Notes: generated from the letters alone by a model not told the origin. A stretch of DNA of 15,188 bases from Nitrospirota bacterium (GCA_023248415.1 JAHFEP010000052.1:1-15188), one strand, 5' to 3'; counted from the stretch's first letter, positions 1 through 7,086 are shown. Program-made: numbers and translations.

Positions 1-339
1 ATTGGCGAGATTGGGCCAAGACTGGCAGAGATATTTAATGTTGAACAGGCAACCTTTGTTATTGCACTTAATAATATATCAGATAAGAAAATCACTGTTG
101 AAAGATTAACAGGCGTGGATAGTCATTCAAATATAGAGATAGATTTGCCAGCAGTAATTTCAGTTAATAAGGATTCAAATAAACCGAGGGTGCCGAGTGC
201 CATAAAGATAATGAAGGCAGCAAAGTCAGAGGTTATAAAGTGGAGCATACAGGATATTGGAGCTGATGCTGTAAAATGCGGCGCTGCTGGCTCGGCAGTA
301 AGAATTACAAATACCTTTGTGCCAGAGGAGGTCTTATGA
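1..339 (+). CDS. etfB: Electron transfer flavoprotein beta subunit, C-terminal part (5' end outside window)
   Basis: The open frame runs in from the left edge, so only the last 112 residues are seen. They match the end of EtfB: an LPAV strand, an N-K-P-R-V-P-S stretch equivalent to the family's NEPRYPS, then I-M-K-A, and a G-S-x-x-R-I-x-x-T-F-V-P-E segment near the end. EtfB carries a nucleotide (AMP or, in bifurcating ETFs, FAD) and passes electrons from acyl-CoA dehydrogenases or NADH. The protein stops right after TFVPEEVL, while the second EtfB of this window continues about 25 residues further. That missing tail is the arm that normally reaches onto EtfA. The stop overlaps the fadD start (ATGA) and a good ribosome site follows, so the short end looks natural. 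A GTG at 115 is not the start, because homology begins upstream of it. Confidence 0.85.
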   Translation: MGEIGPRLAEIFNVEQATFVIALNNISDKKITVERLTGVDSHSNIEIDLPAVISVNKDSNKPRVPSAIKIMKAAKSEVIKWSIQDIGADAVKCGAAGSAVRITNTFVPEEVL

Positions 340-2015
340 ATACAGAAAGGCCATGGTTAAAATCATACGAGCCAGGCATACCATCTACATTAAAATATCC
401 TGATATGCCATTACAGCAATTTCTTACACACGCAGCAGAAAGATTTCCAAACAATCCTGCACTCTTCTTCTTTAGCAATAAAATAACATATAAGAAATTA
501 GATGAACTCTCAAACAGGTTTGCAAATGCACTTATAGCACTCGGTGTAAAGAAAGGCGACAGGGTGGCATTGATGCTTCCAAATTGCCCTCAGGCAGTAT
601 TTACATATTATGGCGCTCTAAGAATAGGCGCAATCGTTGTTCAGACCAATCCATTATATGTTGAAAGGGAGATAGAGGTTCAGATGAAGGATTCTGGCGC
701 TGAAACCATTGTTGCCTTAGACCTCTTTTTTCCGCGTATAAAAAATATCTTGGCAAATACAAACCTCAAGAGGGTTATCATTACAGGTGTAAAGGATTAT
801 CTTCCTCCATTATTAAAACTGCTCTATCCAATTAAGGCACTTCTTGAAGGCCAGTTGATAAGCGTTGATAAGACGCCTCCGGTATATGATTTACTCAAGC
901 TTTTAAACGAGGCAAAGACTGATTCTCCTTCAATCAAGGTTTTGCCTGATGATACTGCCTTATTGCAATACACAGGCGGCACAACAGGCGTTCCAAAGGG
1001 CGTAATCCTTACGCACAGAAATCTTATTGCGAATGTTATCCAGTGCAGAAACTGGATGCCGAGCCTGAAAGATGGAAAAGAGATATTCTTGGGTGTTACT
1101 CCCTTCTTTCATGTATTCGGGATGACAGCTATAATGAATCTTGGAATATACATTGGCGCTGCGCTTGTGCTTCTGCCGAGGTTTAAGACAAAGGATGTAT
1201 TAAATGCGGTTGCCAAGCATAAGACAACTATCTTTATTGGCGTTGAGGCGATGTATGTGGCAATAAACAATTTTTCAAAGATTAAGAAATATGACCTGTC
1301 ATCAATAAAGATATGTATAAGCGGCGCAGGCACCCTTCATGTTGAGGTGCAGAATAAATTTGAGAGCCTAACAGGCGGAAAGCTTGTTGAGGGCTACGGA
1401 CTTTCTGAGGCATCGCCAGTAACACACTGCAACCCTATTTATGGAAAGAGAGTGAAGGGCAGCATTGGCCTTCCGTTTCCAGATGTAGATATTAAAATAG
1501 TGGATGTTGAAACAAGCAGGAAGGTTCTTGGTATAAATGAGATTGGAGAGCTGCTCATCAAAGGCCCGCAGGTAATGAAGGGATACTGGAACAAACCTGA
1601 TGAGACAGCAAATACAATAAGGGATGGATGGCTTTATACAGGCGATGTAGCAAGAATGGATGAGGATGGCTTCTTTTATATAGAGGAGCGCAAAAAGGAT
1701 ATGATAAAAACAGTTGGAGAGAATGTCTATCCTAAAGAGATTGAGGAGGTTATATTTAGACACCACAAGGTGCAGGATGTTGTTGTTGTCGGGATTCCGG
1801 ATGAATTTAAGGGAGAGATGATAAAGGCATATATTGTCTTAAAGCACGGCGAGACAGCAACAGCAGAGGAGATAATAGAATACTGCAAGAAGAGCCTTGC
1901 CAAGTTTAAGGTGCCAAAAGAGGTAGAATTCAGAAAAGAGCTGCCAAAGACGATGATTGGGAAGGTGCTGAGAAGGGTATTAAAAGACGAGGAGATGAGA
2001 AAGAGGGGAAAATAA
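336..2015 (+). CDS. fadD: Long-chain acyl-CoA synthetase (AMP-forming fatty acid:CoA ligase)
   Basis: The 559-residue product is the usual length of FadD-type ligases, which activate a carboxylic acid with ATP to the acyl-AMP and then form acyl-CoA. Visible ANL-superfamily motifs are the phosphate-binding loop YTGGTTGVPKG at about 211-221, GYGLSEASP at about 352-360, YTGD near 434, and the C-terminal catalytic lysine in IGKVLRR (Lys543). ATG at 336 is chosen because GAGGAGG lies just upstream, it overlaps the etfB stop as ATGA, and the protein then begins at the family-typical position (NTERPWLKSY). A longer in-frame start at 276 would run inside etfB and is unlikely. Translational coupling to etfB suggests a shared transcript. 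The chain length of the substrate cannot be read from sequence; with the isobutyryl-CoA-mutase-like genes downstream, a medium or branched acid is as possible as a long one. Confidence 0.92.
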   Translation: MNTERPWLKSYEPGIPSTLKYPDMPLQQFLTHAAERFPNNPALFFFSNKITYKKLDELSNRFANALIALGVKKGDRVALMLPNCPQAVFTYYGALRIGAIVVQTNPLYVEREIEVQMKDSGAETIVALDLFFPRIKNILANTNLKRVIITGVKDYLPPLLKLLYPIKALLEGQLISVDKTPPVYDLLKLLNEAKTDSPSIKVLPDDTALLQYTGGTTGVPKGVILTHRNLIANVIQCRNWMPSLKDGKEIFLGVTPFFHVFGMTAIMNLGIYIGAALVLLPRFKTKDVLNAVAKHKTTIFIGVEAMYVAINNFSKIKKYDLSSIKICISGAGTLHVEVQNKFESLTGGKLVEGYGLSEASPVTHCNPIYGKRVKGSIGLPFPDVDIKIVDVETSRKVLGINEIGELLIKGPQVMKGYWNKPDETANTIRDGWLYTGDVARMDEDGFFYIEERKKDMIKTVGENVYPKEIEEVIFRHHKVQDVVVVGIPDEFKGEMIKAYIVLKHGETATAEEIIEYCKKSLAKFKVPKEVEFRKELPKTMIGKVLRRVLKDEEMRKRGK

Positions 2016-2026
2016 TACAAAAACAA

Positions 2027-2146
2027 CCCCTCACCCTAACCCTCTCCCGCAAGGGGAGAGGGGATTTTGTTCTGACCTCTCCCGCAAGGGAAGAGGGAAC
2101 ATTAAAACCCCCTCCCTTGACGGGAGGGGGTAAGGGGGAGGGTGAG
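2027..2146 (+). repeat. Three-hairpin GC-rich palindromic intergenic element
   Basis: Directly after fadD lie three palindromes: a perfect 9-bp stem at 2040-2048/2054-2062 with loop GCAAG, a weaker stem around 2076-2097, and a perfect 9-bp stem at 2108-2116/2122-2130 with loop TTGAC. The outer ends (CTCACCCTAACC at the left, GGGAGGGTGAG at the right) are also inverted relative to each other, so the whole block resembles a mobile REP- or MITE-like unit. Sequences beginning CCCTCACCCTAACCCTCTCC are widespread intergenic repeats in many bacteria. As RNA the block would fold strongly and could modulate expression between fadD and the next gene. No poly-T tract follows, so it is not a typical intrinsic terminator. 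Confidence 0.8.
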
Positions 2147-2170
2147 TTATGTGAATTCGGTCAGATAAAT

Positions 2171-2920
2171 ATGCCGATAAAAATTATCCCAGAAAAATGC
2201 AATGGCTGCCAGCTCTGCATACCTTCCTGCCCCTATGCTGCAATTGGAATGGAAGGTGATAAGGCAGCGCTCTTTGAAAGCTGTGTTCACTGTGGAATTT
2301 GTATAGACAGTTGTCCTCTTGGCGCAATAATTGAAGTAAGCGAATCAGGTGAAATACTGGAAAAGGCTATCAGCTACAGCAATATCCTTGTTGTCGGGGA
2401 GGCGGGCAGCAGCGGTTTTACAAAGCTGAGCAGAGAGATATTAGGCAAGGCAAGGGAGTTTGCAGATGTTGTTGGCATTGGTGTTTGGCTAATCATTTTT
2501 GCAAGTGATGAGAATTTAGCAAAAGAGGCAATAAATCTTGGGGCAGATGAAGTTTTGCTCTTGGAGGGTATAAATACAAATTCTTATAATACCTCTTCCA
2601 TTATAAAGGCGGTTTCTGGTATAATTGAACAGAAAACGCCAGAGATTATTTTATCAGGTGAGACTATTTTAGGATGTGATGTTATGCCGAGGATAGCCCA
2701 GAGATTTAATACAGGGATATTGTCAGGATGCGTTTCACTTGAGATTGACCCTGCTGATAAAACCTTGTCGTGCACAAGGCCTTTTTATGGCAAAAGAATT
2801 ATGGGGATTACATCCTGTCCGCAGCAAAGACCGCAGATTGTAATTATAAAAGAGGGGGTATTCAGAGAGGGAGGCCAATATAGAGGATGGCGCGGGGTTG
2901 TAGAAAGAATAAAAATATAA
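2171..2920 (+). CDS. Ferredoxin-fused EtfA N-terminal domain; FAD-binding domain absent
   Basis: The protein has 249 residues. Residues 1-53 form a 2x[4Fe-4S] ferredoxin module with cysteines at 10, 13, 16, 20 and at 38, 41, 44, 48, each set followed by Pro. Residues about 67-245 match EtfA domain I: V-V-G-E near 70, LGADEVLLLE, E-I-I-L-S-G, R-I-A-Q-R-F, TRPFYGKR, and RPQIV. EtfA proteins, including those with this ferredoxin extension, normally go on with a roughly 130-residue domain II that binds FAD (GRG, SRxxxDxGW, GQTG, GISGA motifs). None of this is present; the gene ends after GVVERIKI and no remnant is readable downstream. ATG 2171 is preferred because it starts just before the ferredoxin fold, although its ribosome site is poor. 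An in-frame TTG at 2117 lies inside the hairpin element. Redox partner of the etfB at the left edge is inference; fadD separates the two. Confidence 0.82.
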   Translation: MPIKIIPEKCNGCQLCIPSCPYAAIGMEGDKAALFESCVHCGICIDSCPLGAIIEVSESGEILEKAISYSNILVVGEAGSSGFTKLSREILGKAREFADVVGIGVWLIIFASDENLAKEAINLGADEVLLLEGINTNSYNTSSIIKAVSGIIEQKTPEIILSGETILGCDVMPRIAQRFNTGILSGCVSLEIDPADKTLSCTRPFYGKRIMGITSCPQQRPQIVIIKEGVFREGGQYRGWRGVVERIKI

Positions 2921-2954
2921 ACCCTGTCTTAAAGAAAGGTGAGGTGTTAATATT

Positions 2955-3929
2955 ATGGAAAGAGAAAAAATGGAAACACACTGGATTGTAAAAGGTAAAA
3001 ACATCCTTATCTCTTTTCTTGGCGAAGGATACTCCTTTAATTGGGAGATAGTTATGGAACTTGAGAGTGGCAGGGTAATTGGCAATTCTATAAGTACGAG
3101 AGAAGATGCCTCATCTGTAGCCGAAGCTATTACAAATGCCCTATTGGCTGCTATAGAGAGGCCAGCAGAAATTATATTAATACACAAATCGCCTACTCTC
3201 TTCAGAGAGGTTCAGGGGCACCTTACGCTAAGGGGTATACAAATACCCCTGCTCCAGCCAACACCGCAGCATGAGGTTAAGGGATATATTATAGATATGT
3301 TTCTTGAACAGTTTGAAAGAAAGGTTAAAACCCTTGAGATTAAAGGAAAGACAAAATTAGAGGTGGCAAAGGAGATAATGAAGGCCATTGTTTCTGTATA
3401 TACATCTATGATAAATGACCCGCCAAAGAGATTCGTTGAAGAAAAGACAGAGGAGAAGAAGGCTGCAAAGACTTATATGCCGCCGCCGATAAAAGAGCAT
3501 GTGCTTCAGGCAGATATTGGCAGCAGAGTCAACGTTTCTTCATTAAACCACCACAGTAAACCAAGGGTGTTGATTGCTGATGACAGCTATTCAGAGCTTC
3601 AGCTTGTTGAAATGGCATTAAAAGAGGCAGGCTATGATACTGTTACTGTTATGGATGGAGAGGCTGCTGAATATAAGATGCGTGTTGAAAAATTTGATGC
3701 TGCTGTGATAGATATTATCATGCCGAAAAAAAATGGTTATCAGGTCTGCAGGGATATGAGAAAAGACCCTGCATATAAAGATATTCCAATTATAATGGTT
3801 TCGTCCAAGAATCAGACAAGCGACAAGGTGTGGGGGCTGAAGCAGGGAGCGAATGAATATCTTGTAAAACCATTTAATCCCAATGATCTTATAAAGGCAA
3901 TAAAAAAATATGTAAAGCTCCCCGCCTGA
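2955..3929 (+). CDS. Response-regulator receiver protein with unrecognised N-terminal domain
   Basis: The 324-residue product has two parts joined by a charged linker (about 155-200, E-E-K-T-E-E-K-K). The C-terminal part (about 204-324) is a CheY-like receiver: acidic pair Asp209/Asp210, phospho-acceptor Asp253 in D-I-I-M-P-K-K-N-G, a Ser-Ser switch before Lys, and conserved Lys305 in VKPF. The run VWGLKQGANEYLVKPF is like twitching-motility PilG/PilH receivers. The N-terminal 150 residues are a mixed alpha/beta domain (W-I-V-K-G at the start, a strand R-P-A-E-I-I-L-I-H, then R-G-I-Q-I-P) that I do not recognise; it has no DNA-binding, GGDEF, EAL or kinase motif. ATG 2955 follows AGGTGAGG; Met at 2970 is an alternative. 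No kinase is adjacent; the only one in the window begins at 11265. Confidence 0.8.
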   Translation: MEREKMETHWIVKGKNILISFLGEGYSFNWEIVMELESGRVIGNSISTREDASSVAEAITNALLAAIERPAEIILIHKSPTLFREVQGHLTLRGIQIPLLQPTPQHEVKGYIIDMFLEQFERKVKTLEIKGKTKLEVAKEIMKAIVSVYTSMINDPPKRFVEEKTEEKKAAKTYMPPPIKEHVLQADIGSRVNVSSLNHHSKPRVLIADDSYSELQLVEMALKEAGYDTVTVMDGEAAEYKMRVEKFDAAVIDIIMPKKNGYQVCRDMRKDPAYKDIPIIMVSSKNQTSDKVWGLKQGANEYLVKPFNPNDLIKAIKKYVKLPA

Positions 3930-3930
3930 C

Positions 3931-3939
3931 AAGGTGGTG
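3931..3939 (+). promoter_or_regulatory. Ribosome binding site of mutase large subunit
   Basis: AAGGTGGTG immediately before ATG 3940 is close to the anti-Shine-Dalgarno complement AAGGAGGTG. It overlaps two in-frame GTG codons (3934, 3937) that could otherwise be read as starts. This argues for ATG 3940. Confidence 0.6.
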
Positions 3940-5619
3940 ATGATAAAAAAGAAAAAGACTGAGAAAATAAGGACTGAGAAAAACCGTTGGATTCAAAATA
4001 TTCTCAGCCCAAACCTTAAATTGCTGCCTGAGCGTCTGCCTGTCTTTACAACGGTATCCAATCTGCTGATAGATGAGCTAATCTATACGCCAGCAGATAT
4101 ACCAGACTTCAATTATATAAGGGACATCGGTTTTTCAGGCGAGTACCCATTCACACGGGGCGCCTATCCCTCCATGTACCGCGGCCGCATCTGGACAATG
4201 CGTGAGTTCGCAGGATACGGCACAGCAGAGGAAACAAACAAGAGATTTAAATACCTCCTTAAAAAAGGGCAGACAGGCCTGAGCGTTGCCTTTGACCTTC
4301 CGACATTAATGGGCTATGACTCAGACCATCACTACTCAATTGGGGAGGTTGGCAGGTGCGGTGTTGCCATTGATTCGCTCTCTGACATGGAGCGGCTTTT
4401 TAGAGATATCCCGCTAAACAAGATTACTACATCAATGACCATCAATGCGCCAGCAGCAGTTATCTTTGCAATGTATGTTGCGCTTGCTGAAAAAAGAGGG
4501 ATACCATTATCGCAGCTCGGCGGGACAATCCAGAACGATATACTAAAAGAATATATTGCGCAAAAGGAATGGATATATCCGCCGAAGCCGTCTATAAGGC
4601 TCATTACAGATACCATATCATACTGCGTAAAGAATCTTCCAAAATGGCATCCCATCAGCATAAGCGGCTATCATATAAGGGAAGCAGGCGCGAGCGCTGT
4701 TCAGGAGCTTGCCTTTACTTTATCAGACGGCCTTGCCTATGTTGATGCATGCATAAAGGCAGGCATGAAGATAGATGAATTTGCAGGAAGGCTCTCATTC
4801 TTCTTTAATTCCCATAATGACTTTTTTGAAGAGATTGCAAAGTTCCGCGCAGCAAGGAGGATATGGGCAAGAGAGATAAAGAAGATATACAGGCCAGCTA
4901 ATTTTCATTCAATGCAGATGCGTTTTCACACACAGACAGCAGGCTGTTCCTTAACAGCGCAGCAGCCGTATAATAATATTGTAAGAACAACCGTTCAGGC
5001 GCTTGCAGCAGTTTTAGGCGGCACACAGTCGCTGCATACAAATTCAATGGATGAGACACTTGCCCTGCCAACGGAAAGGGCAGTAACCATTGCATTGAGG
5101 ACACAGCAGATTATTGCCAATGAGAGCGGCGCAGCAAATACAGTTGACCCATTGGGCGGTTCATATTTTATTGAGGCGCTTACAAATAAGATAGAGGAAG
5201 GGGTTTGTAAATATTTTAAAAAGATTGACGAGCTCGGCGGCATGGTAGAGGCAATACAGCAGGGCTATCCGCAAAGGGAGATTGCAAGGAGCAGCCAGTG
5301 GTATCAGCAGGCAATTGAAAAGAAGGAGAAGATAGTAGTTGGCTTAAATGAATTTGTAGAAGAAGAGGAACCGATTGAGACACTAAAGATAGGGCCAGAG
5401 ATAGAAAAAAAACAGATTAAGGCAGTAAAAGGGATAAGGAAAAAACGGAATAAAAAGAGATGGGAAGCATCTTTGAAAAGATTAAAAGGGGCAGCAGAGG
5501 GTAAAGAAAATCTTATGCCGTATATAATAGATGCAGTAAAGGCTTATGCAACAGTGGGTGAAGTCAGCAATACATTAAAAGAGGTCTTTGGTGAATATAA
5601 AGAACCGGCGCTATTCTAA
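3940..5619 (+). CDS. B12-dependent acyl-CoA mutase large subunit, isobutyryl-CoA-mutase-like
   Basis: The 559-residue protein is the catalytic TIM-barrel chain of the methylmalonyl-CoA mutase family, which moves a group between neighbouring carbons of an acyl-CoA by adenosylcobalamin radical chemistry. Family motifs are TRGAYPSMYRGR near 72-83, SVAFDLPT, GTIQNDILKE, ISGYH (His245), RFHTQTAGCSLTAQQPYNN and DPLGGS. Selectivity positions can be aligned by spacing to His245: Propionibacterium MCM has Tyr89 and Arg207 (His244), while Streptomyces isobutyryl-CoA mutase has Phe80 and Gln198. Here they are Phe90 and Gln208. Position 117, Asp in 2-hydroxyisobutyryl-CoA mutase, is Ala. This favours n-butyryl/isobutyryl-CoA or a similar carboxylate-free substrate over methylmalonyl-CoA. 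The B12 domain is on the next gene, as in two-subunit ICM. The two genes overlap by 29 bases. Pivalyl-CoA-type substrates remain possible. Confidence 0.85.
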   Translation: MIKKKKTEKIRTEKNRWIQNILSPNLKLLPERLPVFTTVSNLLIDELIYTPADIPDFNYIRDIGFSGEYPFTRGAYPSMYRGRIWTMREFAGYGTAEETNKRFKYLLKKGQTGLSVAFDLPTLMGYDSDHHYSIGEVGRCGVAIDSLSDMERLFRDIPLNKITTSMTINAPAAVIFAMYVALAEKRGIPLSQLGGTIQNDILKEYIAQKEWIYPPKPSIRLITDTISYCVKNLPKWHPISISGYHIREAGASAVQELAFTLSDGLAYVDACIKAGMKIDEFAGRLSFFFNSHNDFFEEIAKFRAARRIWAREIKKIYRPANFHSMQMRFHTQTAGCSLTAQQPYNNIVRTTVQALAAVLGGTQSLHTNSMDETLALPTERAVTIALRTQQIIANESGAANTVDPLGGSYFIEALTNKIEEGVCKYFKKIDELGGMVEAIQQGYPQREIARSSQWYQQAIEKKEKIVVGLNEFVEEEEPIETLKIGPEIEKKQIKAVKGIRKKRNKKRWEASLKRLKGAAEGKENLMPYIIDAVKAYATVGEVSNTLKEVFGEYKEPALF

Positions 5620-6028
5620 AAAAAGAATCCGCATTCTCCTTGCCAAAGCTGGTCTTGACGGCCATGACAGGGGGATAAAGATCATTGCCATGGCGCTCCG
5701 CGATGCGGGCTATGAGGTGATATATCTCGGCCTGCGTCAGACAGCAGAGGAGATTATAAATGCAGCATTGGAGGAGGATGTTGATGTTATCGGAATAAGC
5801 CTTCTCTCTGGCGCACATAATGTAATCTTTCCGACAATATTAAAGTTGATGAAGGAGAAGGGTCTAAAGGATAAATTACTGATTGGCGGCGGAATAATCC
5901 CAAAAGAGGATATAGCAAGGCTAAAGAAAAAAGGCGTTGCTGAAGTATTTACACCGGGGACAAGGACAGAGGAGATAGTTAATTTTATAAATGAAAAAAC
6001 TTATAATAGAACTATTAAAAGGCAATAA
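5591..6028 (+). CDS. B12-binding small subunit of acyl-CoA mutase
   Basis: The 145-residue product is a stand-alone cobalamin-binding Rossmann-like domain. It has the signature K-A-G-L-D-G-H-D-R-G: Lys19, Asp23, His25 (the lower axial cobalt ligand, base-off/His-on binding) and Gly28. Further family motifs are SLLSGAH near 72-78 and the I-G-G-G loop near 99. The K19/D23/H25 spacing equals Lys604/Asp608/His610 of the Propionibacterium mutase. It pairs with the large subunit encoded just upstream. GTG 5591 is preferred to TTG 5588 because GAGG at 5581-5584 then sits six bases away. The gene starts inside the large-subunit gene and ends inside meaB, so the three are very likely translationally coupled with balanced expression. 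Confidence 0.92.
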   Translation: MNIKNRRYSKKRIRILLAKAGLDGHDRGIKIIAMALRDAGYEVIYLGLRQTAEEIINAALEEDVDVIGISLLSGAHNVIFPTILKLMKEKGLKDKLLIGGGIIPKEDIARLKKKGVAEVFTPGTRTEEIVNFINEKTYNRTIKRQ

Positions 6029-6764
6029 ATCTGCAGCAGCAAGATTAATCTCAATTATTGAGAATGATGAAGCAGCAAGAAGGAATATATTAAAAAGGCT
6101 CAAGCCATATATAGGTAAAGCACATATAGTCGGCATCACAGGCGCACCGGGAAGCGGTAAGAGCACGCTCATTGACAGCCTGATAAGGCTATTGAGAAAG
6201 AATAAAAAAACAGTCGGAGTTGTTGCAATTGACCCGACAAGCCCGATAACCGGCGGTTCAATCTTAGGTGACAGGACAAGAATGGCTAATCATTCTATGG
6301 ATGACGGTGTGTTTATCAGGAGCATGGCAACAGGCGGCAGGCTTGGCGGGCTTTCAAAAACAGCTTTTGATGCTGCGCTTGTCCTTGATGCTCTGGGCAA
6401 GGACATTATTTTTATTGAAACAGCAGGTGTTGGCCAGAGCGAGACCGCTGTTAAGGATATTGTGCATACTGTTGTATTGGTATTAACACCAGGACTTGGC
6501 GATGATGTACAGATGATGAAGGCAGGGATAATGGAGATAGCTGATATATTTGTAGTGAACAAGTCAGACTTGAAGAATGCAGAGGAGACAGCAAGGTCAA
6601 TTGATGATATGATAAGCCTTCTGCCGCAAAAAAAGAAGATGCTGTCTGTTATCCTCACAGTTGCATCAGAGGGAAAAGGAATTGAGAGGCTGTTAGAGAA
6701 GATTGAGGGGTATAGAAGTAGATGCACTTCAAAACCATTTGACACTAGGAAATCAAAGCTATAG
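5991..6764 (+). CDS. meaB: MeaB/ArgK-type P-loop GTPase, chaperone of B12 mutase; short C-terminus
   Basis: MeaB-family G proteins gate adenosylcobalamin delivery to acyl-CoA mutases and help remove damaged cofactor. This 257-residue protein has the P-loop GAPGSGKST at 51-59, the D-P-T-S-P and GDRTRM segments, the switch II-like E-T-A-G-V-G-Q-S-E, and the guanine-specificity motif NKSD at 190-193. It overlaps the mutase small subunit gene by 38 bases, which ties it to that enzyme. Most MeaB proteins are about 310-335 residues; here the chain stops soon after the last Rossmann strand and helix (GKGIERLLEKIEGY), with an unusual tail C-T-S-K-P-F. The C-terminal segment used for dimerisation in characterised MeaB is missing. 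The next gene is an antitoxin with a broken partner, so a 3' deletion is plausible. No strong ribosome site is visible; coupling may serve instead. Confidence 0.9.
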   Translation: MKKLIIELLKGNKSAAARLISIIENDEAARRNILKRLKPYIGKAHIVGITGAPGSGKSTLIDSLIRLLRKNKKTVGVVAIDPTSPITGGSILGDRTRMANHSMDDGVFIRSMATGGRLGGLSKTAFDAALVLDALGKDIIFIETAGVGQSETAVKDIVHTVVLVLTPGLGDDVQMMKAGIMEIADIFVVNKSDLKNAEETARSIDDMISLLPQKKKMLSVILTVASEGKGIERLLEKIEGYRSRCTSKPFDTRKSKL

Positions 6765-6808
6765 AATTAGGTTAAGATAAATATCAAAAGAATCTATGGA
6801 GGATAAAG

Positions 6809-7021
6809 ATGAAACAAAGGCAAATAGTTAAGGAAAGATTAGAAGAATTGCCTGAAGATTTAAAAAAAGAGGTTTTGGATTTTATAGATTTCTTGTTAGA
6901 AAAGCGAGTAAAAAGGGTTAAGAAAAAAAGGTTTACGTTTGATTGGGAAGGCAGTCTATCTGAATTAAAAGATAAATACACTTCTGTGGAGCTTCAGCAT
7001 AAGGCAATGGAGTGGAGATGA
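6809..7021 (+). CDS. Small antitoxin-like protein (DUF2281/VapB-type), orphan
   Basis: This 70-residue, highly charged protein opens with K-Q-R-Q-I-V-K-E-R-L-E-E-L-P-E-D-L and continues with a helix V-L-D-F-I-D-F-L-L. This is the pattern of DUF2281-type antitoxins found next to PIN-domain ribonuclease toxins. Its end (S-L-S-E-L-K-D-K-Y-T-S-V-E-L-Q-H-K) is typical of antitoxins whose C-terminal part wraps the toxin. GGAGG at 6798-6802 is well placed for ATG 6809. The gene overlaps, as ATGA, the start of a PIN-domain frame that breaks off after about 20 residues, so the antitoxin appears to have lost its toxin. Family assignment is by pattern and moderately sure. Confidence 0.7.
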   Translation: MKQRQIVKERLEELPEDLKKEVLDFIDFLLEKRVKRVKKKRFTFDWEGSLSELKDKYTSVELQHKAMEWR

Positions 7022-7086
7022 TGTATCTGATTGATACAAATATTTTCAGAGACTCATTTTTATACACGAGGAGGAACCAGAAATGA
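7018..7086 (+). pseudogene. 5' stump of a VapC-like PIN-domain toxin
   Basis: Starting at ATG 7018, overlapping the antitoxin stop, the frame reads M-M-Y-L-I-D-T-N-I-F-R-D. This is the opening strand of PIN-domain ribonucleases, with the first catalytic Asp in L-I-D-T-N. After about 12 residues the similarity stops, the frame runs into the etfB ribosome site (GAGGAGG at 7068-7074) and ends at TGA 7084-7086. A complete VapC has around 130 residues, and no continuation is readable in any frame. The remaining toxin was probably deleted, joining the stump to the etfB leader somewhere around 7051-7067. Confidence 0.7.

Noticed and set aside
276..335. Longer start for the acyl-CoA ligase.
   Set aside because: The added residues come from out-of-frame etfB sequence and do not fit the family; ATG 336 has a strong ribosome site.
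2921..2954. Remnant of the EtfA FAD domain after the short EtfA.
   Set aside because: Only 34 bases separate the genes, and the next gene encodes a different protein with its own ribosome site; no FAD-domain motif is readable.
3900..3940. A cobalamin riboswitch ahead of the mutase genes.
   Set aside because: Only ten bases separate the receiver gene stop from the mutase ATG, so there is no room for one.
4332..5243. Several minus-strand open frames opposite the mutase gene, and similar ones opposite other genes.
   Set aside because: They mirror strong + strand genes, lack ribosome sites and resemble no protein family.
3940..5619. Plain methylmalonyl-CoA mutase for the propionate pathway.
   Set aside because: The two residues that select the methylmalonyl carboxylate are Phe90 and Gln208 here; only the family, not the substrate, is supported.
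6268..6486. A + strand frame inside meaB.
   Set aside because: It is an alternate frame across the GTPase motifs of meaB and has no family resemblance.
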